From Lachnospiraceae bacterium (GTDB lineage Bacteria > Bacillota > Clostridia > Lachnospirales > Lachnospiraceae), in NCBI GenBank assembly GCA_019424135.1, contig JAHYZZ010000015.1:1-59298 (forward strand): DNA of 59,298 bases, written 5' to 3'. This document shows, one piece after another, positions 25,055 through 34,368 of this stretch. Position numbers and translations under genes: made by a program. Under the pieces are notes generated by a model, which searched no databases, was not told the DNA's origin, and was given only the letters and a program-made list of their open reading frames with translations. How positions within the stretch are numbered: position 1 is the stretch's first letter; each line of letters starts with the position of its first letter.

Positions 25055-27100
25055 TCAGTCTTCTCGTACGGCTACCATCACCAGTGCGGAGTGTGCTCCC
25101 ATATTGACCACCACTTCACCGTCACGGATCAGATATTCTTCATATTCTATGGTATAGCCGTCCTGATAGGAATACATTAAACGTTCCATTCTACCTTTCA
25201 TGGGTACTTCTGCCCTCCAGGCCGGTACTGTCACTTCTGTCAGTTCACTCCGATTGTTGATGATCACGATGATCTGTTCGCCTTTTCGGAATCTTCCATA
25301 AGATAAGATATTTTCATCCCAGGACAGAATATTCAGCGAACCGGTGCGAAGCGCCGGATATTCTTTGTGAATCCGGATCATCTCCTTATGAAATGCAATC
25401 AATTCTTGGTTTTCATGCCCCCAGGGGTAGGTTCTTCGGTTATCCGGGTCCGTAAATCCACAGACGCCGGCCTCATCGCCATAGTAGATGGTAGGTGCAC
25501 CTACCCAGGTCATCTGCATAACCACAGCCTCACGCATAACTGCCAGATTGACATATTCCTCCGCCGCTTTTGGTCCTAAGTTTTCCACCCGGCCCACAAT
25601 ATGATTGGTACGCGTCAGGAACCGGGAATGATCGTGGTTGGACAACTCATTCATGGCCACCTGCAGGGACGGTGTCAGCATATTGGACATATGGTGGGAG
25701 ATAGAGCTTACGAAGTTGTCTCCATTTCCGAACAGTTCTCCCCGCACCTCATCGCTGTGTTTCTCCATTCCTGTCAAAAACCAGGTCACCGGCTCCATAA
25801 ATGCGTCATAATTCATAACGGAGTCCCATTCATCTCCCCGCAGCCAGGAACTGGGGTCTCCATAATGCTCCGCCAGGATCAGTGCGTTAGGGTTGGCCTT
25901 TTTTACCACCATGCGGAACTTCTTCCAGAACTGATGGTTGTACTGCGGGCTTCGTCCCAGATCTGCAGCTACATCCAGTCTCCATCCGTCCACATTGTAA
26001 GGCGGGGAGACCCATTTTTTCCCAATGGAAAGAATGTAATTTTCAAGCTTCATGGACTCCTCATAATTTAACTTGGGCAGGGTATCATGCCCCCACCAGC
26101 CATCATAATGCTGGTTGTAAGGCCACTGTGCGTCGTCTTCTTTAAAGAACCGAAAATAACTGCGATAAGGGCTATCCTTAGAAATATAAGCACCGGGCAG
26201 ATAATCCTCCTGACCTTCATAAATCCGTTCCCGGTCCATCCATTTATTAAAGGAGCCGCAGTGATTAAACACTCCGTCTAAAATGATCTTCATTCCTCTG
26301 CGGTGAAGCTCCTCTACCAGCCGGATAAACAGCTGATTGCTGGCCTCCAGATTCTTCCTTCCTGTCGTCCGTTTCTGGTACTTTGTCGCACGGCTGTTGT
26401 CCGTCACACCTTCCGGCAGAACCTCTCCGCCGTCTTCTACGATCCTGCCCACATGTGGATCGATATGATCATAATCCTGGATATCATACTTATGGTTAGA
26501 GGGAGAGACAAACAGCGGATTGAAATACAAAACCTCTACACCCAGATCCTGCAGATAATCCAGTTTATCGATAACACCTTGCAGATCTCCCCCATAGAAC
26601 TCCCGAACTCCCATTTTATCCGGGTATTTATTCCAGTCTGTGACTCGCCTGCTGTAGCCGCCTATATAGTAGTATTCCCTGGTTTCCACATCGTTGCTGG
26701 GATCTCCGTTATAGAAACGATCGACATAGATCTGATACATGACCGCTCCCTTGGCCCAGTCCGGTGTTGAGAACCCCGGAACAATCTCGAAATCGTAAAA
26801 CTCCTCAATTTCTTTTGAAACCCCGCATCTGCTGTAATAACAGACTTCGTTTTCATCCTGTATCATAAAACGGTAACGGAAGGCTTCTTCTCCCAGTTGC
26901 CATCGGATGGAATAATAGTCAAACTCCTGCCTGCTGCATTCCTTCTCCAACGTATAGCATTCGCCCTTTGTCAGCAGGAAGACCTGAACACTATCATCTC
27001 TAGCCGTACGGAAACGCAGCGTAACTCTGCCGCCTGCCTCCGGCTCTGCCGGGAACACATAACTGCCGGTCCCGTCACAAAACAATGCTGCCTGATTCAT
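25055..27100 (-). CDS. GH13 alpha-glycosidase (neopullulanase/maltogenic type)
   Basis: A 681-residue enzyme with an N-terminal beta domain (about 1-115), a TIM barrel and a C-terminal beta domain. Catalytic triad: nucleophile Asp376 in DGWRLDVA, acid/base Glu411 in AEHYGD, and Asp490 in NHDHSR. Barrel motif DGVFNHCG is present. It resembles GH13 subfamily 20 enzymes that cut maltodextrins and pullulan. There is no signal peptide, so it is probably intracellular, feeding glycogen or maltodextrin use. It follows ftsH after 34 bp and may be partly co-transcribed. Confidence 0.9.
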   Translation of the reverse strand: MNQAALFCDGTGSYVFPAEPEAGGRVTLRFRTARDDSVQVFLLTKGECYTLEKECSRQEFDYYSIRWQLGEEAFRYRFMIQDENEVCYYSRCGVSKEIEEFYDFEIVPGFSTPDWAKGAVMYQIYVDRFYNGDPSNDVETREYYYIGGYSRRVTDWNKYPDKMGVREFYGGDLQGVIDKLDYLQDLGVEVLYFNPLFVSPSNHKYDIQDYDHIDPHVGRIVEDGGEVLPEGVTDNSRATKYQKRTTGRKNLEASNQLFIRLVEELHRRGMKIILDGVFNHCGSFNKWMDRERIYEGQEDYLPGAYISKDSPYRSYFRFFKEDDAQWPYNQHYDGWWGHDTLPKLNYEESMKLENYILSIGKKWVSPPYNVDGWRLDVAADLGRSPQYNHQFWKKFRMVVKKANPNALILAEHYGDPSSWLRGDEWDSVMNYDAFMEPVTWFLTGMEKHSDEVRGELFGNGDNFVSSISHHMSNMLTPSLQVAMNELSNHDHSRFLTRTNHIVGRVENLGPKAAEEYVNLAVMREAVVMQMTWVGAPTIYYGDEAGVCGFTDPDNRRTYPWGHENQELIAFHKEMIRIHKEYPALRTGSLNILSWDENILSYGRFRKGEQIIVIINNRSELTEVTVPAWRAEVPMKGRMERLMYSYQDGYTIEYEEYLIRDGEVVVNMGAHSALVMVAVRED

Positions 27101-27134
27101 ATAGCATTCCCTCTCTTATTATATGTCTGTCTTT

Positions 27135-28982
27135 TTACTCTTCCACTGGCTCCTTTACAAACAGTGCCTCGAACTCTTCTCTGGAAATCTTTTCCTTTTC
27201 CAGCAAGAGATCGGCGCATGCATGAAGAACATCGTCATACTCCTTGATGATGGTTTTCGCTCTTTCATAACACTCATCAATGATCCTCTTTACTTCCTGA
27301 TCAATGGTAGTCGCTACATTTTCTCCATATCCTCTGGATGCATGTGCCAAATCCCGTCCAATAAAGACCTCATCGCTGTCATCGTCGTAATTAATCAGTC
27401 CTACCGCCTCTGACATTCCAAACTTGGTCACCATGGATTTTGCCAGACTGGTCGCCTGCTTGATATCCTGGGACGCACCGGTGGTAATATCATCCAGAAC
27501 TTCCTCTTCTGCTACACGGCCGCCCAAAGCTACCGTAATGTCTTGGAGCATTTTTCCCTTGGTATTGAACATATCATCCCTCTCCGGCAAAGGCATGGTA
27601 TATCCTCCTGCCCCACCTGTCGGAATAATCGACACACTATATACCGGTCCCACATCCGGAAGCACATGAAACAAAATGGCATGCCCCGCTTCATGGAAGG
27701 CGGTAATCCGTTTTTCTTTATCTGAGATTACGCGGCTTCTCTTTTCTGCCCCGATCCCCACTTTGACAAATGCCTTGCGGATATCTTCCTGTTTCAAAAA
27801 TACCCGGTTTTCCTTTGCCGCCAGAATCGCAGCTTCATTCAGAAGATTTTCAAGATCTGCTCCGGTAAATCCAGCCGTCGTCTGAGCAATCTGCTTTAAA
27901 TCCACTTCTTCACTCAGGGGCTTTCCTTTGGCATGTACCTTCAGGATCTCCTCTCTTCCCTGGACGTCCGGCCGGCCTACCATGACCTTCCGGTCAAAGC
28001 GGCCCGGTCGCAGGATCGCAGGATCCAGAATATCCACACGGTTGGTAGCCGCCATCACGATGATTCCCTCATTGACGCCGAAACCGTCCATCTCTACCAG
28101 CAGCTGATTTAAGGTCTGCTCTCTTTCATCATGACCGCCTCCCATGCCTGTGCCCCTGCGTCTGGCAACGGCATCGATCTCATCGATAAATATGATACAT
28201 GGCGCATGTTTTTTCGCCTCATCAAACAGATCCCTGACACGGGACGCACCCACACCTACAAACATTTCTACAAAATCTGAACCCGAAATGGTAAAGAAAG
28301 GGACGCCCGCTTCTCCGGCCACAGCCTTTGCAAGGAGCGTCTTTCCTGTTCCCGGAGGTCCTACTAACAGCACGCCTTTGGGGATTCTTGCTCCTACTTG
28401 AATATACTTTTTGGGGGATTTCAAAAAATCTACGATCTCCTCCAGCTCTTCTTTCTCTTCCTGCAGTCCGGCCACCTCTGCAAAGGTGATCTTCTTATCA
28501 TTGTCGGTACTCATTCTTGCCCGGCTCTTTCCAAAGCTCATAGCCTTGGCATTGGCTCCTCCGCCTTGGCGGCCCATCATCGCAAAAATCAACAACACAC
28601 CGCCTACCAACAGCAGTGTCGGCAGAAGTGTGGTCGCCAGCCAGTTATCCTGAGGCACATCGGGCATCTCGTAATCCACTCCCTGTTCCTTCAGATAATT
28701 CTGGATCTCGTTGACATCCGACACATAAAAATATTTGACCAGATCGCCTTCCTTATCTTCATTCGCAAGCTCGATCTCCACCCGTCCGGTGGGCACGCTT
28801 TTGTTCTGCCGGACCGTCACAGCCGCCACATCATCGCTGGTCACCAGAGTCTGAAATTCATCCCAGGTCAGTTCCCGGTCTCTTTCTTCAAACTGGCTGG
28901 TGTACCAGAGCACTGCAAACAGCAGCACCGCAACGATCAGCAAAGTAAGGCCGCTGACCCCTTTTGTCCTTCTATTATTCAA
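27135..28982 (-). CDS. ftsH: ATP-dependent zinc metalloprotease FtsH
   Basis: A 615-residue protein: two N-terminal membrane segments (about 10-27 and 115-135) flanking an external domain, an AAA ATPase with Walker A at 208-215 (GPPGTGKT), the second region of homology, and the zinc protease motif HEAGH at 430-434. It degrades membrane and short-lived cytoplasmic proteins. The only start consistent with the conserved N-terminus is a TTG codon at 28980-28982, 11 nt after AAAGGGG. Order tilS-hpt-ftsH matches Bacillus. Confidence 0.97.
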   Translation of the reverse strand: MNNRRTKGVSGLTLLIVAVLLFAVLWYTSQFEERDRELTWDEFQTLVTSDDVAAVTVRQNKSVPTGRVEIELANEDKEGDLVKYFYVSDVNEIQNYLKEQGVDYEMPDVPQDNWLATTLLPTLLLVGGVLLIFAMMGRQGGGANAKAMSFGKSRARMSTDNDKKITFAEVAGLQEEKEELEEIVDFLKSPKKYIQVGARIPKGVLLVGPPGTGKTLLAKAVAGEAGVPFFTISGSDFVEMFVGVGASRVRDLFDEAKKHAPCIIFIDEIDAVARRRGTGMGGGHDEREQTLNQLLVEMDGFGVNEGIIVMAATNRVDILDPAILRPGRFDRKVMVGRPDVQGREEILKVHAKGKPLSEEVDLKQIAQTTAGFTGADLENLLNEAAILAAKENRVFLKQEDIRKAFVKVGIGAEKRSRVISDKEKRITAFHEAGHAILFHVLPDVGPVYSVSIIPTGGAGGYTMPLPERDDMFNTKGKMLQDITVALGGRVAEEEVLDDITTGASQDIKQATSLAKSMVTKFGMSEAVGLINYDDDSDEVFIGRDLAHASRGYGENVATTIDQEVKRIIDECYERAKTIIKEYDDVLHACADLLLEKEKISREEFEALFVKEPVEE

Positions 28983-29000
28983 TGTTCCACAAGCCCCTTT

Positions 29001-29528
29001 CTATTTTTCGAATTCTACCACACCGATATAGGGCAGATTTCTGTATTTCTGCGCATAGTCCAGGCCATATCCTACCACAAACTCATCGGGGATCTCAAAG
29101 CCTACATAGTCTACCTTGACATCGCGCACCCTCCGGTCAGGCTTATCCAGTAAGGTACAAAGCCTCATGCTGGCCGGATGCCTCTTTTTCAAAATTTCCA
29201 ATAAATAGAACAACGTTCTTCCCGAATCAATGATGTCTTCCACCACCAGCACATCTTTGCCTTCCAGAGATTCATCCAGGTCCTTGGCAATCTTCACTAC
29301 ACCACTGGAAGAAGTGCCGTCCCCGTAGCTGCTCACACTCATAAAGTCCATGGAAACCGGCACACTGATCCGCTTTGCCAGTTCACACATAAAAAAGACG
29401 CCGCCTTTGAGAACGCAGATCATATGCACCTGCTTCCCTTCATAGTCTTGACTGACCTTTTTTCCGATCTCTTCGATTCTTTTCGCCACATCTGCTTCTG
29501 GGATCATCACTTTGATCTTCTCTGTCAT
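29001..29528 (-). CDS. hpt: Hypoxanthine phosphoribosyltransferase
   Basis: A 175-residue purine-salvage enzyme converting hypoxanthine or guanine plus PRPP to IMP or GMP. The PRPP motif VLVVEDIIDSGRTL lies near 95-108, and YVGFEIPDEFVVGYGLDY marks the C-terminal purine pocket. Its start, 9 nt after AAGGAG, lies 89 bp inside the upstream tilS frame. Confidence 0.95.
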   Translation of the reverse strand: MTEKIKVMIPEADVAKRIEEIGKKVSQDYEGKQVHMICVLKGGVFFMCELAKRISVPVSMDFMSVSSYGDGTSSSGVVKIAKDLDESLEGKDVLVVEDIIDSGRTLFYLLEILKKRHPASMRLCTLLDKPDRRVRDVKVDYVGFEIPDEFVVGYGLDYAQKYRNLPYIGVVEFEK

Positions 29529-30903
29529 CTTTGTTATCTCCTTCGTAAATTTCTATTTCCAGGATCCGTTTCGTCCTGTCGGATATCTGATATTTCTGGT
29601 TCTGTCTGAAACCGACAATCCACATGATCTCATTGCCATCGGCCACAAGCCATATCTGGTCTCTTTCTTTTTGCGGAATCTTGGCATTAATAAAATACTG
29701 CTTCAATTTCTGAGAGTTTCCCCGGCTGTCGATCGTTAATCGATCTCCCGGCTGCCTGTGTCGGATTTTAACAGTATTTTTTATTATATCATAATCAAAC
29801 CACTTCGTGTAGGGGGTATCCGGAAATCTTAACACCGTATTCTCTCTTGCAAACACCTTTTGCCTTATCCTCGGCTGCTGATTTTCTGTCCCCTTTTTTT
29901 CTTCACTTTTTCCCTGGTGCTTTTTTTCCAGACTGATCCCATCATACACTCGAACCGCTTCCAGTTCATAGGGCAGGCTAAGTCGCCGGCCTGTCTGTTT
30001 TTCCATCAGTTCCTGCAAAAGGCGGATATGAACTGACTCGATATCCTTCCGACATCCTGCTGCCTGACACAACACCTCACAAAGTACGTAAGATTTGAGA
30101 AACTTTGGAATCTCTTCGTATCGATTTTTCAAAATGATCCTTTTTTGTTCCCCTGGCACGTTCTTCCTGGGTACACAATATTCCAGATATCGGCAAACTT
30201 CCTGCTGAATATATCCGGCCAGATCCCGCATCCTCTCCATCGTATCCGACATGTGATTCACCGTCTGTTCGTTGATCTGATCTTCCAGATAGGGCAGCAC
30301 CCGGTTCCGGATCCGGTTTCTCATATAATGATCTTCCAGATTGGTCTCATCTGTACAATAAGATATTCCCCTTTTTTTCAGATATGATTCAATCTCCTGC
30401 TTGCGGACTTTAAGAAACGGGCGAATATATGATCCCTCTACCGGCGCAATTCCGCCAAGTCCCTTAAGACCGCAGCCCCGGCACAGGTTCAGAAGAAGCG
30501 TCTCTGCGTTATCGTCCTTGTGGTGGGCCAGTGCGATCTTTGCACCGCCCCACTCTTCGCATACCTGTTCAAAACGCTTTCGCCGGATCTTCCTTCCAGC
30601 CTCTTCTATAGTCAGCTTATGCTGGACGGCATATAAAGCCACATCTTCATGGAAAATCTTCAGATCCACACCCCATTTTTCACAGATTCTCTTAACATAC
30701 GCCTCGTCTTCATCCGCTGTCTTCAGGCGAAGTCCATGGTGAATATGGACAGCACGAACCTCCAGCTCCAGTTCTTTTTTTAGTTTTAACAGCACGAAAA
30801 GAAGGCATATGGAGTCCGGTCCCCCCGATACGCCTACTATCACCCTATCATGCTCTTTCAGCATATGATACTCCTGTATCTGCTCTTTCACCTTTTGATA
30901 CAT
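29440..30903 (-). CDS. tilS: tRNA(Ile)-lysidine synthase
   Basis: A 487-residue PP-loop ATPase with SGGPDS at 26-31. It converts C34 of the AUA-reading isoleucine tRNA to lysidine. The catalytic N-terminal domain (1-210), middle region and C-terminal domain (about 370-460) are all present. The last 30 residues, very rich in Arg, Lys and Asp, are read from DNA that overlaps hpt by 89 bp in another frame; they look like a read-through tail rather than a conserved domain. Preceded by a good promoter at 30944-30972. Confidence 0.94.
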   Translation of the reverse strand: MYQKVKEQIQEYHMLKEHDRVIVGVSGGPDSICLLFVLLKLKKELELEVRAVHIHHGLRLKTADEDEAYVKRICEKWGVDLKIFHEDVALYAVQHKLTIEEAGRKIRRKRFEQVCEEWGGAKIALAHHKDDNAETLLLNLCRGCGLKGLGGIAPVEGSYIRPFLKVRKQEIESYLKKRGISYCTDETNLEDHYMRNRIRNRVLPYLEDQINEQTVNHMSDTMERMRDLAGYIQQEVCRYLEYCVPRKNVPGEQKRIILKNRYEEIPKFLKSYVLCEVLCQAAGCRKDIESVHIRLLQELMEKQTGRRLSLPYELEAVRVYDGISLEKKHQGKSEEKKGTENQQPRIRQKVFARENTVLRFPDTPYTKWFDYDIIKNTVKIRHRQPGDRLTIDSRGNSQKLKQYFINAKIPQKERDQIWLVADGNEIMWIVGFRQNQKYQISDRTKRILEIEIYEGDNKDDREDQSDDPRSRCGEKNRRDRKKGQSRL

Positions 30904-30943
30904 AGGATCAGTACCTTCTTAACTGTCTGCTTTCTCTGCTTTT

Positions 30944-30972
30944 ACTATATATAAATTTTCTGCAAAATGCAA
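30944..30972 (-). promoter_or_regulatory. Promoter of tilS-hpt(-ftsH)
   Basis: Minus strand: -35 TTGCAT (rc at 30967-30972), 17 nt spacer, -10 TATAGT (rc at 30944-30949). Confidence 0.6.
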
Positions 30973-30978
30973 GTTTCG

Positions 30979-32382
30979 CTACTTTTTCCACAATCCTGCT
31001 GCCAGCACTGTCATATCATCCATCGGCACTTCGCCTGACCATTCCAGCACACGCCCCAGAATATGATGAGCAAGCTCCTTGGGATTGACAATGTCTGCGT
31101 CCTGGATAAAGGTCCGCATGAGCACATCCTGCTCTCCCGTAGGGAGCGCATCCATAACTCCGTCTGTCACCATAATGATATAATCGCCCGACTGAAGCTT
31201 CCTTGTCTGACTGTCAATCTCAATATCCTGAAGAACCCCGATGGGCAGCGTGGCCGAATGAATGATCTCCACTTCATCTTTTCTTTTCAGGAAGGTGGCC
31301 GCCGCTCCGGCTTTCACAAATTCACAGGACCCCTCATAGAGGTCAAACAAGCTGACATCCACGGTACAAAAACGCACCTCTTCCCTTCCGATCACCAGTG
31401 CGGTATTCATCATCTGAACCGCCGTCTTGACGGGAAATCCGGCGCTCAACAGTTCTTCCAACATCTCCACTACCATGGAGCTTTCCAGGAACGCATCCTC
31501 CCCGGATCCCATGCCGTCTGACAGGGCAATTCCCTGCTTGCCTCCCGGCAGCTCTGTCATAAGAAACGTATCCCCGGAAATCTTTTCACACCCTTTTCCG
31601 ATCCTGGCTACGCCTTGCAAGGTATGATATTCTGCTCCCTCTATACAGGCGACAGTGCTGTATTCCTCCCCGATCACCGGCCGTTCTCCCCGGCCCGGCG
31701 TCATCTCTCTTCCCACACAACTGCTCACCAGACGTACCAGGTCCCTGGTAGATATCGTCTGTCCCCTGGACGCCTTTACCGTAAGGTGAATCTCATACTT
31801 TCCTTTCGGGGTCATATAGAACACTGCCGAAAGCATACGGACCCCTGCCTTCTTCAATCTGGTCTTCAGTCGTTTTTCCAGATGCTCGTCTTCAAAAATA
31901 CCTGCATCCAATTCTCGCGTTGTATACTGTATCATCTTCGCAAAACTGGTCAATTGCCCGGCGTAGCCTTCTCGGTTCTGTGCCATCCGATTGCTCCACA
32001 TCAAGATTTCTTTTGCATTTTCAAAAACCTCCAAAGTCTCTCTTAAAAATCTGGGCGCCATGATACACTGTTTTTGGAGCTTTCGTTTTAATTCCATATT
32101 AAGCTGCGCTCCATACTCCATGGATGCACACAGGATTTCGTGCATGGCCTGATAGGTATATACTCTTCCTTCCCCCAGACATTCTGCCCGTTTTTCGCAG
32201 TTTGCGCAGACCTTGCCTGTTACTTTTTCAAACATTTCCTCCAGTTCATCCTTAGTAAACGTACCCTTATATCCCTCCAGTTTCAAAAAAGTTTTGGAAA
32301 GATGCTTCAGTGAATCCGCAAACTTGTCCATCTGAACCACATACGGATTCATAAATATCTCCTTTTCTTTTAGCTCCTCCAT
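30979..32382 (-). CDS. spoIIE: SpoIIE-type PP2C phosphatase without membrane domain
   Basis: About 467 residues. An N-terminal Cys-bearing region (CANCEKRAECLGEG near 57) leads to a PP2C-like SpoIIE phosphatase domain (about 255-465) with the metal-binding aspartates in LSDGMGSGEDAFLESS, VTDGVMDA and MDDMTVLAAGLW. In Bacillus, SpoIIE dephosphorylates SpoIIAA to release sigma-F. It is about 827 residues there with ten membrane spans at the N-terminus; this protein starts after that region and has no membrane segment. It sits in the canonical spoIIE position between divIC and tilS. Two starts have good sites: 32382 (AAAGGGGAG) and 32352 (AAAGGAG, beginning MNPYVVQ). It could be a paralogous regulator phosphatase. 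Confidence 0.82.
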   Translation of the reverse strand: MEELKEKEIFMNPYVVQMDKFADSLKHLSKTFLKLEGYKGTFTKDELEEMFEKVTGKVCANCEKRAECLGEGRVYTYQAMHEILCASMEYGAQLNMELKRKLQKQCIMAPRFLRETLEVFENAKEILMWSNRMAQNREGYAGQLTSFAKMIQYTTRELDAGIFEDEHLEKRLKTRLKKAGVRMLSAVFYMTPKGKYEIHLTVKASRGQTISTRDLVRLVSSCVGREMTPGRGERPVIGEEYSTVACIEGAEYHTLQGVARIGKGCEKISGDTFLMTELPGGKQGIALSDGMGSGEDAFLESSMVVEMLEELLSAGFPVKTAVQMMNTALVIGREEVRFCTVDVSLFDLYEGSCEFVKAGAAATFLKRKDEVEIIHSATLPIGVLQDIEIDSQTRKLQSGDYIIMVTDGVMDALPTGEQDVLMRTFIQDADIVNPKELAHHILGRVLEWSGEVPMDDMTVLAAGLWKK

Positions 32383-32436
32383 GGTACAACTCCCCTTTCT
32401 GCCCGCTCCCCGGAATATCAAGATCAAAAAAAGAAA

Positions 32437-32466
32437 AAGCTTTAGGAAATTTCTTTCCTAAAGCTT
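32437..32466 (-). terminator. Terminator after divIC
   Basis: Minus strand: AAGCTTTAGGAAA, loop GAAA, TTTCCTAAAGCTT, then TTTTCTTTTTTTG. It separates the yab-divIC string from spoIIE. Confidence 0.85.
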
Positions 32467-32479
32467 ATCATTCGTTCAT

Positions 32480-32803
32480 TTACTCAGCTCTGAATATAAT
32501 CTCATTTTCATGAATCAGACCCAACTTATCCTTGGCCACATCTTCCACATACTCGTCTGTACCCACATACTCTTCCAGCTTGTCGATGTCTTTTGTACGC
32601 GCTTTTTCTTCGTCAATCTGTGACTCAAGCTCTGTGATCTGAGACTCAAATTCTTCTTCCTTGGCCTTCAGTGTCATACTGTTCACCGAGACCACCACCA
32701 TCAGCAGTATGATGACTGAACTGACGGCAAGTATGCTTCTTTTATGCCGCTGCATACGCCTTTTTTGTCTTTTTCTGCGGCTCTTCTGTTTGATTCCTTC
32801 CAT
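32480..32803 (-). CDS. divIC: Septum formation initiator (DivIC/FtsB family)
   Basis: A 107-residue bitopic protein: a very basic cytoplasmic N-terminus (1-22), one membrane span (about 23-43), an external coiled coil (about 46-75) and a C-terminal YVEDVAKDKLGLIHENEIIF segment typical of DivIC. It is part of the FtsL-DivIB-DivIC divisome complex. Its place after yabQ matches Bacillus synteny. Confidence 0.92.
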   Translation of the reverse strand: MEGIKQKSRRKRQKRRMQRHKRSILAVSSVIILLMVVVSVNSMTLKAKEEEFESQITELESQIDEEKARTKDIDKLEEYVGTDEYVEDVAKDKLGLIHENEIIFRAE

Positions 32804-32887
32804 AATTTATACTCACCCTTTTCGCCAGTTTCCCCTGGCATTTACTCACCCTGTTAGAAATTATATTAACTTTTTTCCACAAGTGAA

Positions 32888-33220
32888 TCAAGCGTTTTTG
32901 GTGAAATCTTTGTGTCTTCGCATGTAGATTTTTTTGTGTATTTTTTTTGCCCAAGAGAAAATCAGGCTCATTAAAACCGTCCCAAATACAACACCTAGTA
33001 TAAAATACCATCTGATACTACCATCACTTGTATGGTAAATCTGCACAAACAGATAAATCGCTGCACCAATCCAATAGAGCAGATCTTCTATCTCTATGGC
33101 AAATGGTCTGTGAGGGATCCAGTCTCTCAAAGCTCCAAGACAGCAATAGGCCATCCGCAGAACCGCTCCAGTTAAGAGCGCCGCCAGAAAAATCATGATT
33201 TCTTCTCTGATTTCCGGCAT
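32888..33220 (-). CDS. yabQ: Spore cortex protein YabQ
   Basis: About 110 residues with three to four hydrophobic segments and the family pattern GALRDWIPHRPFAIEIEDLLYW. YabQ localises to the forespore membranes and is needed for cortex formation in Bacillus. The ATG at 33220 follows AGGTGA; the longer frame runs into yabP. Only 4 bp separate it from yabP. Confidence 0.88.
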   Translation of the reverse strand: MPEIREEIMIFLAALLTGAVLRMAYCCLGALRDWIPHRPFAIEIEDLLYWIGAAIYLFVQIYHTSDGSIRWYFILGVVFGTVLMSLIFSWAKKIHKKIYMRRHKDFTKNA

Positions 33221-33224
33221 CCTG

Positions 33225-33515
33225 TCACCTGAACAATTTCGCAAACAGGTTTTCCTGGGATTTCCCATGAGCCTGTATCTCGGAATAAGCCACACTGTCA
33301 ATACCTCCTGACAGATCCACTTCCCCTTTTTCCAGGCTCAGACGGTTTACATGCAAGTCAGACCCCTTTACCATCAGCATCCCCTGCTCTGTCTCTAACA
33401 GAATTTCATTCAAATCAAAGGAAAGTACGTCGATCACTCCTGTCACCGTACTGGTTTTGCGATTATTGATTACCAATTTATGACTTTTTTGTATGGTACG
33501 TTCTTCCACGCGCAT
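33225..33515 (-). CDS. yabP: Sporulation protein YabP
   Basis: A 96-residue soluble protein with the YabP/YqfC pattern RKTSTVTGVIDVLSFD and LLETEQGMLMVKGSDLHVNRLSLEKGEV. It is needed for spore cortex assembly. The ATG at 33515 follows AAAGG; a GTG one codon earlier is possible. Operon with rqcP upstream and yabQ downstream. Confidence 0.93.
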   Translation of the reverse strand: MRVEERTIQKSHKLVINNRKTSTVTGVIDVLSFDLNEILLETEQGMLMVKGSDLHVNRLSLEKGEVDLSGGIDSVAYSEIQAHGKSQENLFAKLFR

Positions 33516-33558
33516 CACAACCTTTCTTAGTAATCATATGAAAGGCTGTTTCGCTTTA

Positions 33559-33798
33559 TTACAAATATTTGAACAAGTCTTTTGCTTCTTCCTTTTTTGT
33601 GGTTTCCTGGATGTCCAAAACTTCTACTTTTACCGCTCTGGTTCCAAACTGGATCTCTATGATGTCTCCTTGCTTCACTTTCACCGATGCCTTTGCCACA
33701 TTTCCATTGACAGTCACCCGTCCGGCGTCGCAGGCTTCGTTTGCCACAGTCCGTCTTTTAATCAGGCGGGATACTTTTAAAAATTTATCTAATCTCAT
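33559..33798 (-). CDS. rqcP: S4-domain RNA-binding protein RqcP (YabO)
   Basis: A 79-residue S4 protein (MRLDKFLKVSRLIKRRTVAN, then GRVTVNGNVAK). RqcP binds stalled 50S subunits and works with RqcH in Ala-tailing ribosome rescue. Its position before yabP is as in Bacillus. Confidence 0.94.
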   Translation of the reverse strand: MRLDKFLKVSRLIKRRTVANEACDAGRVTVNGNVAKASVKVKQGDIIEIQFGTRAVKVEVLDIQETTKKEEAKDLFKYL

Positions 33799-33828
33799 AT
33801 TTACCTCCCTTTTCTTCCAGAAGAAAAA

Positions 33829-33856
33829 ACAGGCTGCGTGGCATCACGCAGCCTGT
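33829..33856 (-). terminator. Terminator after hup
   Basis: Minus strand: ACAGGCTGCGTG, loop ATGC, CACGCAGCCTGT followed by TTTTTC. It isolates the abundant HU transcript from the rqcP string. Confidence 0.9.
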
Positions 33857-33881
33857 CCATGTTTTATATTTTCTAACAAAA

Positions 33882-34157
33882 TTATGCATTCACTGCATCC
33901 TTCAAAGCTTTTCCTGCCTTGAACTTAGGAGCCTTGCAGGCATCGATCTTCATGGTCTTTCCAGTCTGAGGATTTCTTCCTTCTCTGGCTGCTCTCTGGC
34001 TTACTTCAAAGGTACCAAAACCAACCAACTGTACTTTATGATCTTTTTTTAATTCATCTGTTACAACATCAATGAATGCTTTCAGAGCTTTTTCAGAATC
34101 TTTCTTGGACAGTTCTGCCTGATCTGCAATAGCTGCAATTAATTCTGTTTTGTTCAT
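33882..34157 (-). CDS. hup: HU family DNA-binding protein
   Basis: A 91-residue nucleoid protein beginning MNKTELIAAIADQAELSKKD, with the beta-arm motif GFGTFEVSQRAAREGRNPQT. The ATG at 34157 lies after GAGGAGGAAATTATCC; an upstream in-frame ATG is within the leader. Strong own promoter and terminator. Confidence 0.97.
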   Translation of the reverse strand: MNKTELIAAIADQAELSKKDSEKALKAFIDVVTDELKKDHKVQLVGFGTFEVSQRAAREGRNPQTGKTMKIDACKAPKFKAGKALKDAVNA

Positions 34158-34285
34158 GGATAATTTCCTCCTCTTGTTCAACTATAAAATCTTACTGCTT
34201 AATAGAATCTTACTGCTTTAAGTTCTATACTTAGTATAATGCCGGATGCGCACTTTTATTCCATGCGCGCCGTGCCTTAGTTACT

Positions 34286-34314
34286 GTTATACCTGTTTTA
34301 CCCCTGTTTGTCAA
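34286..34314 (-). promoter_or_regulatory. Promoter of hup
   Basis: Minus strand: -35 TTGACA (rc at 34309-34314), 17 nt spacer, -10 TATAAC (rc at 34286-34291). The leader contains a 12 bp direct repeat (ATCTTACTGCTT at about 34188 and 34207). Confidence 0.8.
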
Positions 34315-34368
34315 GATTTTTCATTGCTTTTCCTTGATTTCAGGGGGCTTTTTGGCATTTCCATGATC

